Source: Sipunculus nudus (taxonomy: Eukaryota > Annelida > Sipuncula > Golfingiida > Sipunculidae). Taken from it: a stretch of 64,000 nucleotides of DNA. The notes under the pieces are model-generated. The model searched no databases and was not told the DNA's origin. It saw only the letters and a program-made list of their open reading frames with translations. The DNA lies in contig CM049309.1 of assembly GCA_026874595.1 (NCBI GenBank), forward strand, positions 11,020,076 through 11,084,075. Direction: 5' to 3'. The position numbers and the translations under genes are program-made. Within the stretch, counting starts at the first letter, position 1, and every line of letters starts with the position of its first letter. Below are positions 25,501-36,268 of this stretch, in pieces.

Positions 25501-26568
25501 ATCATACGCTAAACTCGTGGCGCCACCTGCAACCCTTTTTTGCACAGCGTCCATTTGTTTGTCTGCCAAGGGCAAAAATCACTCATATACAATATAGTGG
25601 TTTGACTTATCTGCCTTAAATTTTGCATATGTATACAACTTGGACGGCTTTCTGGATTTTTTGGTAGGTAGCACAACCTACATACACAATTTGGCTGCAG
25701 ACATCCATGCTAATATGCAACACTTCACCCGTTCCACTATGATTTAGGCGGATACAAGTAGTCGCTTGTCGACTACCCGTATTCTAGTTTTCTTTTAAAA
25801 TCAGTTTAAACATTTATGATATAAAAATAATAAAATATATGTGTACGCATAATATGACCCAATGTTTTTTACACTGTATATATAATGATTGCAACTTTTG
25901 CAACAATTCTAATATTTTAACTTATATTTTCAGGTTTTTTAATTAAAAATTTATAAACCTGTAAATAAAATAATGATTCAGATAAAAACTTCTTAATGGA
26001 AAAAGTGGATCTGCTTAAAAAAATAGGATTATATATAAACTTAAATGCATTATTCTCTTGAAAGTGAAATAAAGGTATTAGTCCATTCTGTCCACTTGCC
26101 TGTCCATTTGTAAATTTTCATATGCAATACAGTATCTCAAAACTTTTACTGTTTTTCTTCATGACAGTCTTGTCAGAGTATTAGTTTGCAATCAAATATT
26201 TAGAACTTTACTATAACCAAGTAGGAGGGCCCCTTTCCTCTTAGCTTTTCATATTCTTATATAAATGAAAAACATTACAATAGAATATTTCTACATCCAC
26301 CTTCGTGCTGCCTCATTTGCTCAAATATATCACAATTTTCAACCCCTCTTAAATAAATAAAAAATAAACCACTTTATTTGACTCTATTAATCCATCAGTC
26401 AGGTAATTTCATTTATCATTTACTCACATATTACATTACATTCCTTTATAATAGCCCAACATGTACATGATATTCATAAGCTTTATCGACTCGATATAGT
26501 ATCACAGTGGAGAAACATTTATAGTCCAATCACGATCAGCTGAGCCCTGTGACCCATGGGTCCCTTGT
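22521..26568 (+). mobile_element. Family E element E2, interrupted by F2
   Basis: Starts TAGCTCAGCTGACTATAAG with the same head hairpin as E1 and a (GTCC)n stretch, and ends CAGCTGAGCCCTGTGACCCA, TGGGTCCCTTGT. Both flanks are T runs. The interior belongs to the subfamily with two ~680-bp core repeats (compare AAAATTGGGTCAATAGGACT near 22710 with ATAATTGGGTCATTAGGACT near 23392), the same subfamily as the nest at 40052-47895. The 24096-25787 segment is a family F copy lying inside it. No coding capacity was seen. Confidence 0.75.
24096..25787 (+). mobile_element. Family F Helitron-like element, copy F2 (5' end lost), nested in E2
   Basis: Begins ACAGAGTTTTGCGGATACTA; the outer TATCCGCCAAA of the head is missing. 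It has five ~280-bp core units (CACAGTGTCCATCTGTT-type words near 24420, 24701, 24980, 25260 and 25546) and ends with GTAGTCG-CTTGT-CGACTAC, CCGTATTCTAG. It is highly similar to F1 over the first units. It is non-coding. Confidence 0.75.
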
Positions 26569-27033
26569 TTTTTCTTTAATTCCATTTTAAATTATTTTTA
26601 TTTAAAAAATTTTATTTAAAACTAAGTTTAAGATGACTCAATCTCTTAAGAAGTAGGTCTTGGACTCAAACCTCAGTGACTCCAACTTGTGGAGCCTTAG
26701 ACTTGCACTCTAACTTACTCAGATGGACTAGACTTTTCACTGCGAGACACCTGGTCTGATACAGTGGTCAGAACTTTAAATTGATAATATTATTCAGGTT
26801 TTTACTATGGCCCTGAAAATTATTTTTACTTCCGAGTCTATATAATTGAAGGAATAAATTGCTACCTGAATCTGTACACCTTGAAATCAGTTTATGTGCC
26901 CACTTATTAAAGATAGGGTGAACAGGTACACCTGACGAGGAACATGTATATTGTACACTGGAATCACTGACTGGTTCATCTGGGTGTGGTCCTCATTTGC
27001 AGATATAAATATGGAATACCCTCATATATATTT
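26569..27033. other. No gene recognised
   Basis: AT-rich spacer between E2 and F3. Confidence 0.5.
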
Positions 27034-28065
27034 AATTGTATCTGCCAAAACAGAGTTTTGCGGATACTATGTTTTCAGCCGGCCGCCGCGTAGGTGTCCG
27101 GAGAACTCCTCTGTAACCGGTGGGCGGAATTTTACGAAACCCGGGATTATGTTCAGGTCTTATGTGAACTGCTGCGCCCCGATTTTGTTTTGACCTCTGA
27201 CCTTTCCTCTGTGTTCTGCATCCATCTGTTTGTCTGTTTTGACACATTAACCCACATATCTCGAGAACTGTTTGACCGATCCGGAAAAAAAGTTTGCACA
27301 AATGTAGCCCTTGATAGCTTTATAACATACATAAAAAATCCTGGACAGCTTTCTTGATTTTATGACAGGTGGCGCCACCTACATTCACGTTTACGCTGCA
27401 GACATCCAAGCTTATATCTCGGGAACTGTTTAACCAATTGGACCAAAATTTTGCATGTGTATAGATCTCACATAGCTCTTTATCATACGCAAAACTGGTG
27501 GCGCCACCTGCAACTATTTTTGCACAGTGACCGTCTGTTTGTCTTCCATGGGATAAAATCATATCTCGGCAGTGGTTTGACTTATCTGCATAAAATTTAG
27601 CAGGTTTATACATCTTGGATAGCTTTCTTGATTTTATGACAGGTGGCACCAAATTCACATTTACGCTGCAGACATCCAGGCTTATATCTCGGGAACCGTT
27701 AGGCTGATTGGGCCAAAATTTTGCATGTGTATAGATCTTACATAGCTCTTTATCATACGCAAAACTGGAGGCGCCACCTTCAACCATTTTGGCACAGCGT
27801 CCATCTGTTTGTCTGCCGTGGGATAAAATCACTCATATCTCGGCAGTGGTTTGACTTTTTGCATTTGTATACAACTTTGATAGCTTTCTTGATTTTGTGG
27901 TAGGTGGCACAACCTACATACACATTTTGGCTGCAGACATTCATGCTAATATGAAACGCACCTCACTTTATTTCCCCTTGTTACTCTTATCCATGCCTCA
28001 CTTCAGCTGTCCCACTCTGATTTCGGCGGATACATGTATTCGCTTGTCGACTACCCATATTCTAG
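27034..28065 (+). mobile_element. Family F Helitron-like element, copy F3 (short)
   Basis: The head is ATTGTATCTGCCAAAACAGA then GTTTTGCGGATAC. It has about two and a half core units and a tail CGGCGGATACATGTATTCGC, TTGTCGACTAC, CCATATTCTAG. The tail hairpin has decayed (GTATTCG pairs imperfectly with CGACTAC). The different unit counts in F1, F2 and F3 show expansion or contraction of the core array. Confidence 0.7.
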
Positions 28066-29446
28066 TTAAAAGTTGGATGTTGGAAAAGGGGATGGATATT
28101 TTTGTATGGTGGGTTTGCCGATGCTTTTTTACAGTTACCTGGAAAACAGTTTTATATGACCCAGGTCATGAAACAAATGATTAATCCATATTCAAGGTCC
28201 CTGTAATTAATTAAATGATTTTTGCACATGTATTAGAGCATTTGTGAGAGGATATGCCTTTGCGATGCAATAGCATGATCATGAAACATTGAATGAAGTG
28301 TCTGATACTATGAATTTTGATTTCAAAAATGAACAACACACAATCAAAAGATATATCACAATAGCTGCACCATACATAAAATTTGTTTGTTGTCTGTTAG
28401 GGATAATTTTTTTTTGTTAATATGTCATGCGTAGCAAATTTGTACTATAGGTGGAAATTGTGTCTGTGTGTCCATACAGATGACTCATCCTCATGTGTAT
28501 CATGATGCCGGATTGAACTGTAGTGAGCTCGTACATGTATATAGAAAACAGACCAGTGCTGCAGTGGATAGCAAAATTTGCACTTGAAAGGCATTATCTG
28601 TCTTGAAAATTAGTACCTCTTGCCATGACAACATGGAAAGGATATAAATGGGGCATTGGTCAACAAAGGGCTCAATACAATTTATAAATATTTTTTCACC
28701 TGTAATTGGTCAGTCTCAAATGAGCAAAAGTGAAGAAGCGAGATCTGATCCAGGACTTAGTGCCATATCACCCCCCTGACTTTATGACCAGATTACTGGC
28801 TGTCAGAGTGACTTTACATCTAGGTCTGAGGAACGCATGATTTAAGGCCCTATGAGGATGCAGATATTTTCGTCATTTTTGACATTACCTCATGGCAGAT
28901 ACACTGTCATTTGACATAAACCAGACTAATCATTAGAATGTTGAGTGTACATTTTCAACAATACCAAACATGAGCAGGAAAAGTTCTGTTTTTACTCAGC
29001 ATATTGGTAAACCCCTCCGCATGTTTATTTTTCTGACCGTATGAATACAGGCATGGCTTACAAGGGTTACTGGATGCAGCCAACGTGTATGTGATACAGG
29101 AAATGTTATGTTACATAAGAGATGGGGTTTTGTTTTGGGTTGTGAGTTCACATGTATTCTCTTGTGTTAATGCATCATTTGTTGCATAATGTAAGGATTA
29201 TTGGCTGTTTGCCACAATATGAATGCAACATGATGGAAACCACTGCGATGCATCCCTTGATATTGCTTGTATCACGACTCAAGTAGGCTTACCAGCAAAA
29301 TCATCATTGCCTACTTAGTCAGGTTGTCACAGCTAATGTTGGACTGTAACTTTACATTATCTCGTGATTTGGTAAATATTGCAATACTTACAATAAGATA
29401 CAACAAGTGATACAGTATAATTAATAAGAGTACACATTATTTGCTC
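28066..29446. other. No gene recognised; 3' flank of the DUF4806-like gene at its right edge
   Basis: AT-rich sequence with no supported exon. Confidence 0.45.
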
Positions 29447-29452
29447 TTTATT
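29447..29452 (-). terminator. Candidate polyadenylation signal AATAAA
   Basis: AATAAA on the minus strand, about 200 bp beyond the TAG of the DUF4806-like gene at 29654. It is the first canonical hexamer seen downstream. Confidence 0.5.
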
Positions 29453-29653
29453 GTTTAAGTTCACGATGGTATTGTTATATCCAGTTGTTACCACCCTAAC
29501 CTGATCTCTGTATGATTAAATAGAAACAATGTTGGATAAGGTTAATAGCCCGGTGATAATAAATAAACACAGAATGCCAGTTTGCTGGTAGTGAGCACAA
29601 GTTGAGTACAAGGAACCTTATTTTGTACCTGAATACTTGGTTGAGTTACGGAA

Positions 29654-31424
29654 CTACAGTACTCCATTCAGTACTAATATTGACACTGGAGCAGGCGCCC
29701 TTCCTTTCTTTTTCTTCTTTGCTTCTTGTTTCTGTAGAAATAGATATGTACATATTACCATAAATAAAATTCACTAAACAAAAACTTTTAATGGGCAAGT
29801 CACCAATTGACAGGAATTTATTTATCTTATTACATACAAGATGAAAATCAATTACTGAATGCCTACTGTATTGTATATAACAATATGATACCTGACAGAT
29901 CTGATAGGATAGAACAGTTATTTAATTTATTGATAATACAAAAAGTACAGTTCTTTAAAAGTGAATCTAGATGAGAAACAATGTTCTCTCTACTCAGAAA
30001 ACATAAAGAAACCACAATGTTATTTGCGTTTCCAGTTAAAAGGACTTTAATAATACATTATCTTACAGTACAATACATATCACTTTTCGTTATATATCAA
30101 GTGATATATTACCTACCTACCTTTACCTTAGTTACCAATACAATATTTTCTTTTATCACCATGTTTCCTGCACAAGTGTATTGTTATTCATTAATACACT
30201 TTAATATGTTATATTGCAAATGTGTAATTTTGTCAAATTCAGGTCGGGAATTTTTTTTTATTCTTAAGCAAAGACAGGTGGGCAAAATGTGTTCATTTAC
30301 ACATGTTAGTAAACATCTTTCCAAATTAATATGAGCTTGTTCATAGTTTTATAGACAGACACTATTATCTAGAGATTATATATCAGTTGCTAGAGAATAC
30401 TGTAAAGGTTCCATATTACTATTCATATCGTTCAAGAGAATGCATATCCACAAAAAACAACCCAATTTAAAAGTTGAAATGCCATTCAAATTAAGCTAAT
30501 GTATATTGCCTTTTATTAAACTCACTTTCAGCCAGTTGGTACCTCCTTTGTTTGGTGCGTTGCGCAGTACCTCAGCTATTTCATGGTGCACATCCATGAT
30601 TGCCACCTTGCCTTTCATGCTCTTCATTACAGCCTCTGTAGAATACAAGTGACAGAGTGTTTTATTTTCTTTATTTCGAAAGATCAATATTGACAAAGCC
30701 CATATATGTATCATAAGATGTACCTTTATCAAGATGCTATAGCTATGTGAAAACATGACAATGAAAGCAAAAACAAATTTAATGATGGTCACTCAGGCCT
30801 TAAAAAGGAATTCAGTATTAAATACCAAAGTCAAAAACAAATTAAACAGTACCTGAATGGCTACATCATTTGGGATGATTTTTTAGATGATGTAGGAATA
30901 ATTTAAAGGAAAAAAAATGCTATGTATAAATAACAGTTGAAAATGCTGGCATTGAATTTGAATCATATCTTCTGTATATTCTTGCAATATAATATGTAGT
31001 ATCTTAACTAAACTACATTATTGTAACTGCCCTAGAAAGTTAACATTAAAGACCATGAAAAAGCCATCCAGTTCATCAGATGAAAGAAGGAATGAGTCTG
31101 CTTCTACACACAACTGTTCCCCTCCGCATTACCAGCTAAGATATATCAGGGCATAGTGATGCGCATGTGTAAATCTATAACAACAGATGAAATTAAGAAA
31201 TCATTTAACATTAAGGCATTGATGAGACATGAGTTTCATATTCACTTATTGGAAAACTTACTAGAAATCAGTTTTCTTACAGGTCTATCTTTAAACCTGG
31301 TCTTTCCCTTGGCACCAGTCATACTGAACTGAGACATCAAATGGTTTGTCATCAGGGATCTCATAATCAAACCTGTCACCTTTGTAAGGTCTGCATCCTT
31401 ACAGAGGGAGGCCAAACGCTTTAC
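29654..31424 (-). CDS. DUF4806-like protein, three C-terminal exons
   Basis: Exon positions (minus): 31424-31262, 30635-30526 and 29731-29654. All junctions obey GT-AG: acceptor CTTTTCTAG|GTAAAG, donor TCTA|GTAAGT (phase 1), acceptor TTCTACAG|AGGCT, donor CTGAAA|GTGAGT (phase 0), acceptor ATTTCTACAG|AAACAAG, ending at TAG. The joined frame gives 116 residues. It begins VKRLASLCKDADL and continues RSLMTNHLMSQFS, MTGAKGKTRF, EVLRNAPNKG, TNWLK, then a lysine-rich tail (KQEAKKKKKGR). The layout (LMTN, a (W/S)-TG-KGK-F block, about 25 residues, then a WLK end) matches what I know of the DUF4806 domain, a domain of unknown function in animal proteins. The basic tail could be a nuclear signal (inference). 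A donor eight codons earlier (CCT|GTAAGA) breaks phase and was rejected. Upstream exons and the start codon are not established. Confidence 0.7.
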
Positions 31425-31474
31425 CTAGAAAAGAAGGTTTCATTACATGGCAATGAAGAGAGTAACAAGATTTG

Positions 31475-32180
31475 CACAATCTAGATAAATATAGCACAGC
31501 TCATTGTAAGGTCATATTTTTTCTTTGTCATTAAAAACAATTGAAGGTTTTCTTTTATTTCAAGCTTTGAAATCATACTGTATAAAGCAGGTAGAGGTAA
31601 TGAAAAGTTTGGGATGAAAAGTTTGGCCTCAAATGTATATGCATTCTTTTTAAAGAAATGAGTCCTGTGACCATGACCTATGACGGTTGGACCCCAAAAT
31701 ATGTACACGGTCCTTACTTTAGTGGTGAGTCATATATAACTTAAGTTTGAAACCAATATGTCAAACTGAACTAGAGTTATCATCTGGAAACTAATTTGTG
31801 AACAGATGGCCCCTGTGACCTTGACCTTTGACCATGTGACCCCAAACTCATTTATGCTCTCCCCATACTCAGCCTGCAAGTCAGCTAAATGTGCAAAATG
31901 GAAAGTTTGGGATGAAAAGCTTGGCTTAAAATGCAGTCATAATCCTTTTTAAAAAAGTGAGTCCTGTGACCTTGACTTTTGACCTCATGATATAAAAACT
32001 TATAGGTTCTTGCTTTAGTGGTGGGCCATATGTAAGTCAAGTTTGAAATCCATGTGTCAATACAACCTGGAGTTATCATCTGGAAACAAATTTGTGGATG
32101 GACAGATGGACAGACAGACAGACAAACAGACATACAGACAGGGTGATTACTATATGGTATCCACTTGTGATCAATAAACA
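31475..32180. repeat. Two-copy ~300-bp dispersed repeat with GACC/TGACC words and GACA microsatellite
   Basis: Two related units share AAAGTTTGGGATGAAAAG (near 31607 and 31903), AGTCCTGTGACC, TTGACC-TTGACC words, CTTTAGTGGTG and GAGTTATCATCTGGAAAC. The right end carries GGACAGATGGACAGACAGAC. This lies upstream of the DUF4806-like exons, probably in an intron. Confidence 0.65.
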
Positions 32181-32276
32181 CACCAGGTTTTGAGACACTA
32201 GATGTAATTACAGCTGAGAAACTGACATGATTGTTGTCATTTTATAGTAAAAAATATTTGTTAAAATAACAAAATA

Positions 32277-32627
32277 CAGGTGGCGCCACCACTTTTTAGG
32301 AGCTGACAAAACTAGTCATGGTCAATATTCAAGGCAAGATTCATGACAATCCATGCAATAATTATCAAGATATTGGAGGTTTTGTATAATATTTTTTATT
32401 ATTATGGGGGGTACTTTCAAGCCCCATAACTCAGAGGATATAGGTCACAGTGACCTAATTTCAGGTTTCCAAGGAGATTTTTTATTGACCTCCCTGGATA
32501 TTTACTAAGAAGTTTCTAGGTCAAGCAGTTATGATTTATGCCATGTAAAGGGACGGCTGGACGCCGGAAAGGATGACTGACAAATCGCCATTCCTATACC
32601 TCAGTTGACTTACAGTCAGCTGAGCTA
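32277..32627 (-). mobile_element. Family E 5'-end fragment, minus orientation
   Basis: The right end is the E head on the minus strand (TAGCTCAGCTGACTGTAAG, then TGAGGTATAGG). Next come a GTCC-poor version of the leader and one E1-type core piece ending at GGTGGCGCCACC (32279-32290). The 3' end of the element is absent. Confidence 0.65.
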
Positions 32628-32734
32628 ATTAGATTTGATATAATTTCCTTGTCAGTTTTTGCCTTTTTCTATTTAACAATCCAATTATTATTATTTTGTT
32701 GTTCATGACCATATATGATTTTATTCTAAAGCGA

Positions 32735-32911
32735 TTTGAGAGAGAGAGAGAGAGAGAGAGGGTTTGAGAAAGAGTTTATATACATATATATAAATAAATA
32801 TTTAATGTATATATTAGTGCTCAGTAGGATATATATATAATATAGATATATATATAGAGAGAGAAAAAGAAAGAGGTTATGTACAAATACAGAGTTCATA
32901 TGTAAATATAC

Positions 32912-32980
<69 letters not shown>

Positions 32981-33226
32981 AAGGGAGAGAGTTTATATAA
33001 ATGCTGCTTTGATATTTCTTAAAAGAAAATTAAATTGAAAGAAAAAATAAAGTTTGATATAGTTTTATTGTCACATTTCTAGCAAACCAATTATTATTAT
33101 TTTGTTGTCACCTGACCATATGATTTTTTTCTTAAATGATTAAGAAATTAAATTTAAAGTGAAACCAAGTAAAAAATTTCCAGTGAAACCTGTTTTGGCC
33201 TTATGTATAAATTAGGGCTCATAAGA

Positions 33227-33279
<53 letters not shown>

Positions 33280-33347
33280 GGGGGGGGGAGAGAGAGAGAG
33301 AGAAAGAGTGTTTACAAAAATATATATAGAGAGTGAGTAAGAGAGAG

Positions 33348-33420
<73 letters not shown>

Positions 33421-33430
33421 AAGAAAACAG
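32735..33430. repeat. AT/GA microsatellite belt
   Basis: Four compound tracts in which (TA)n runs directly into (GA)n: about 32737-32762, 32920-32978, 33225-33305 and 33348-33422. Similar spacer words (for example AAATTAAATTGAAAG, CCAATTATTATTATTTTGTTG) recur between the tracts, suggesting tandem duplication of a ~300-bp block carrying the microsatellite. Confidence 0.85.
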
Positions 33431-34126
33431 CAGACAGTATCATGTGGGAGGTGTATGTCATTTAATTGACAGGAATGTCACATATAAGGCTTGGCCTGAT
33501 AGTGGTGCCCTTTGCACCTAAGACAGCTCTGTAATGCATGCTTAGAGAGCTGGCATGTTACTGGGTTACAGCTCATTAAGACTGGTGCAGACGCACCTAG
33601 ACTATATGGATAATATGTTGACCCCAAATTTTATTAGCTTAAACCCAGTTAATAACCACACACACAATAACAAGATGTATATAAAACAACTAATTTGAAT
33701 GAAAATTTAGTAAACTTGATTATAAATCAATGGAAAATGCTGATGATATTGCATATATATATGTTTATATTATGAATAATAAATTATATAAATGATCAAT
33801 TATACATACTGATATATAGGCAATGTGCCTATTCTGTCATTATAACTTCTATACTTTCTATCCTAAATAAATAAATGTGCTTGGTGTTTGAAATTTCTTG
33901 TACAGCCGAATCAGTTGTGGTCATGATATTGTTTATTGTAAACAGGTTGGATGGCTGTCACCCCTCTCCAGCTGAATTGAAACCTTGTTTGAAGCTTCGT
34001 GCATCATGGCACAATGAGTTTTAATAAACAAATGTACAAATGGTCCTGCTACTTATTAGCTATTTGGAAATTATAATTATGAATATGAATGAAAATTAGG
34101 GGAAAAGATAAATGAAATATACTCAC
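33431..34126. other. No confident gene
   Basis: AT-rich sequence. Minus-strand frames near 33515-33610 and 33950-34015 contain short ATG ORFs but lack convincing splice donors. Confidence 0.4.
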
Positions 34127-34220
34127 AATAGCTTGAACACTCACACCCTCCGCTTCAACTGTTTAGTCTGGTATGCTGAATTTCCCGCCAAAATGTGGTC
34201 TCTACAGGGAAACAGTAACT
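34127..34220 (-). CDS. Candidate upstream exon (or 5' UTR exon) of the DUF4806-like gene
   Basis: On the minus strand GTTTCCCTGTAG (acceptor-like) precedes AGACCACATTTTGGCGGGAA, and the segment ends at a strong donor CAAGCTATT|GTGAGT. The last twelve codons in phase 0 (TVEAEGVSVQAI) would join in frame to VKRLASL at 31424. A TAA lies just before them, so an acceptor inside the segment would be needed, for example ACTAAACAG|TT. Alternatively, CGGAGG|GTGTGA gives another phase-0 join. No in-frame ATG is present. TTTTGGCGGGAA is also a good E2F-type site, so this may be the promoter and first non-coding exon. These readings cannot be separated by eye. Confidence 0.3.
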
Positions 34221-34481
34221 CTAGTCGAATTCAATTAAGCCGCAATCCGGAAAAAAAACATGAGTTCGCCAGAGGGGTTATATGATAAGGTACACACTGA
34301 TAGTTGTAGTGCACAGGACCACATTATATAAGCATAATATGAACATGCTGTACTTTTGACACTTATTTCCAAGTTTTTTTTTGTAAAGCTTCATTTCTAA
34401 AGGTATAATTTATTCTGAACAAACTGCCTCCTGGCAGATAAAAAATGTTTATATTTAAATACATATTAATCTTACACATAA

Positions 34482-34526
<45 letters not shown>

Positions 34527-34530
34527 CACA
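34482..34530. repeat. (TA)n microsatellite
   Basis: A TA tract of about 20 dinucleotides with one TTTA interruption. Confidence 0.9.
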
Positions 34531-34559
34531 ACTTTAACAATCGAAATATGTCTTATAAA

Positions 34560-35145
34560 ATTTTTCAGGTAAACATTTGTATCAACATTTTTTAAATGTT
34601 TTGTTTATTATTCATATTTTTTTCATTTTCTTTTCAACAATTTTTTTTATTCATTAACATTTTTTAAACATTTTTAACTTTTACAGTCACAAGTATGCCT
34701 AAGGCAATGACAGATGACGCAGTCAAGTAATCCCTGAAATGGGATTGGGTTATTTAAGTCATACTACATCTTGTACATTTTTAATATGTCTCATAAATGT
34801 TTCAGGTAAACATTTTTCATCAACATTTATAAAACATTTCAAAATGTTTTTAAAATGTTTAAAAAACGTTTTGGGAACCCATTTATGTGCCCTATGGGTA
34901 AATGTTAAAAAAATGTTTTATAAATGTTTTTAAAAAATGTTCTGTTGTAACATTTATGCGCTGTTTTTACAAAATGTTTTAAAAATGTTTTAAAAATGTT
35001 TTGATAAAAATGTTCTTTTGTAACATTTATACGCTGTTAGTAAAAACGTTTTAAAAATGTTTTTAAAACATTTTTAAAAGATGTTCTGTTGAAACATTTA
35101 TGCAACATATTGAAAATGTTTTAAAAATGTTTTGTGCTACCTGGG
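34560..35145. repeat. TTTTAAAAATGTTTT / AACATTT motif cluster
   Basis: Dozens of overlapping copies of AAATGTTTTAAAA and its partial complement (AACATTTTTAAAA), with interspersed TGTTGTAACATTTATGCGCT words, end at TTTTGTGCTACCTGGGAA. A related 3' word (AAATGTTTGTGCTAACTGGG) is near 37488. It is probably the end region of a transposon with many self-complementary words. The element boundaries were not resolved. Confidence 0.6.
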
Positions 35146-36259
35146 AACCAGTAAGTTCATAGACACTGCATTTTAAACCAGATCAATCATGTTCATTGTA
35201 CTGTTAAACATCACACTGGTTGTCTTCTCTCAGGATGTGTAAAGTTTAACTACACAGATGTCCATCAGACAAGTATATAAATGTCACTGTTTTTGTAGGC
35301 ACTGTTATGCAGTTTCATAACTTGATCAAAGCCACCAGGGTCTAATATCATCACATATCATTAAGTTCTTCAGTTTGGACCTATATTAACTGCATCCAGC
35401 TGCAAGTTGTTGGCTGTTACTTGTGCGCAGGGTTGCTTACCATGAGAAAACAACACCTTTGAACACCACTGTTTTATTCAAACACATCAGAAGTAAACCG
35501 TCAACTGAAATGACATGAAATTAAAATTGTACTTAACAAAGGCATTAGCACGTTTGATACATTTACAAGCTCTGACACACATATTCTCCATAATTAGTAT
35601 GTACAATATAACATATCTAACAATCAAACAGCAATTTCTTGACTTGTGTCTCAGGTGTTCATTTACCACTGTTCCACTTCCAGTAAAAGAACATTCAAGG
35701 GTAAAACTTTCCTAATTGTTCAGAATCCTGATAAACAAATTAGCCTGTTTCATACCTTATAATGTAAAGGACAACAACATTAATATATACTTATAGAGAA
35801 ATGAAAGACTGCTATAAGCTTGGTCCATTACAGAGTAATAACTTGCATCATATACACACATGGACTCCTATATTTACATAGCAGGTATATTCTACGCAGT
35901 TTCATGTTAGGACAGAATACAATAAAACATAGGCTTTGGAGCGTTCATAAAAGTGTGTGTGTGTGGGGGGGGGGGGGGGGGATGCAGCGTGGCACATACA
36001 TATTAGTTATTACAAATGATTATATCGTGGTTCTCTTGAGTGTTTTGAAATAAAACAAATGTGCATCTTCACTGACTTCAGAGCAGTATTTTTGTTCATT
36101 TCCAATTTTTTAAGACATACTGCACCACATAAAATTTTTTTAATATTGAACTTTCAGAATCATATGTGCAAAATTGATAATAATATAATTTCTAGTTGTA
36201 ACTTCTACCCTAAGTATTAAAGTAATAATACAGTCCGTCGTATGCATGCATGGAATACA
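35146..36259. other. No gene recognised; GT/poly-G tract at about 35953-35981
   Basis: AT-rich sequence. (GT)n passes into a poly-G run near 35965. Both-strand ORFs at 35487-35715 mirror each other. Confidence 0.5.
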
Positions 36260-36268
36260 GGACACTTC

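Noticed and set aside
27320-27832. 170-codon minus-strand ORF, the longest in the window
   Set aside because: It lies wholly in the F3 tandem core and consists of two units of the same repeat; not a gene.
31250-31269. Donor CCT|GTAAGA (31274) for the first DUF4806-like exon
   Set aside because: It gives a phase 0 end that cannot join the phase 1 acceptor at 30635; the next donor TCTA|GTAAGT fits in phase and restores domain length.
33333-33521. ORF with IYIYIYIYRERERERERE
   Set aside because: Direct translation of a (TA)n(GA)n microsatellite.
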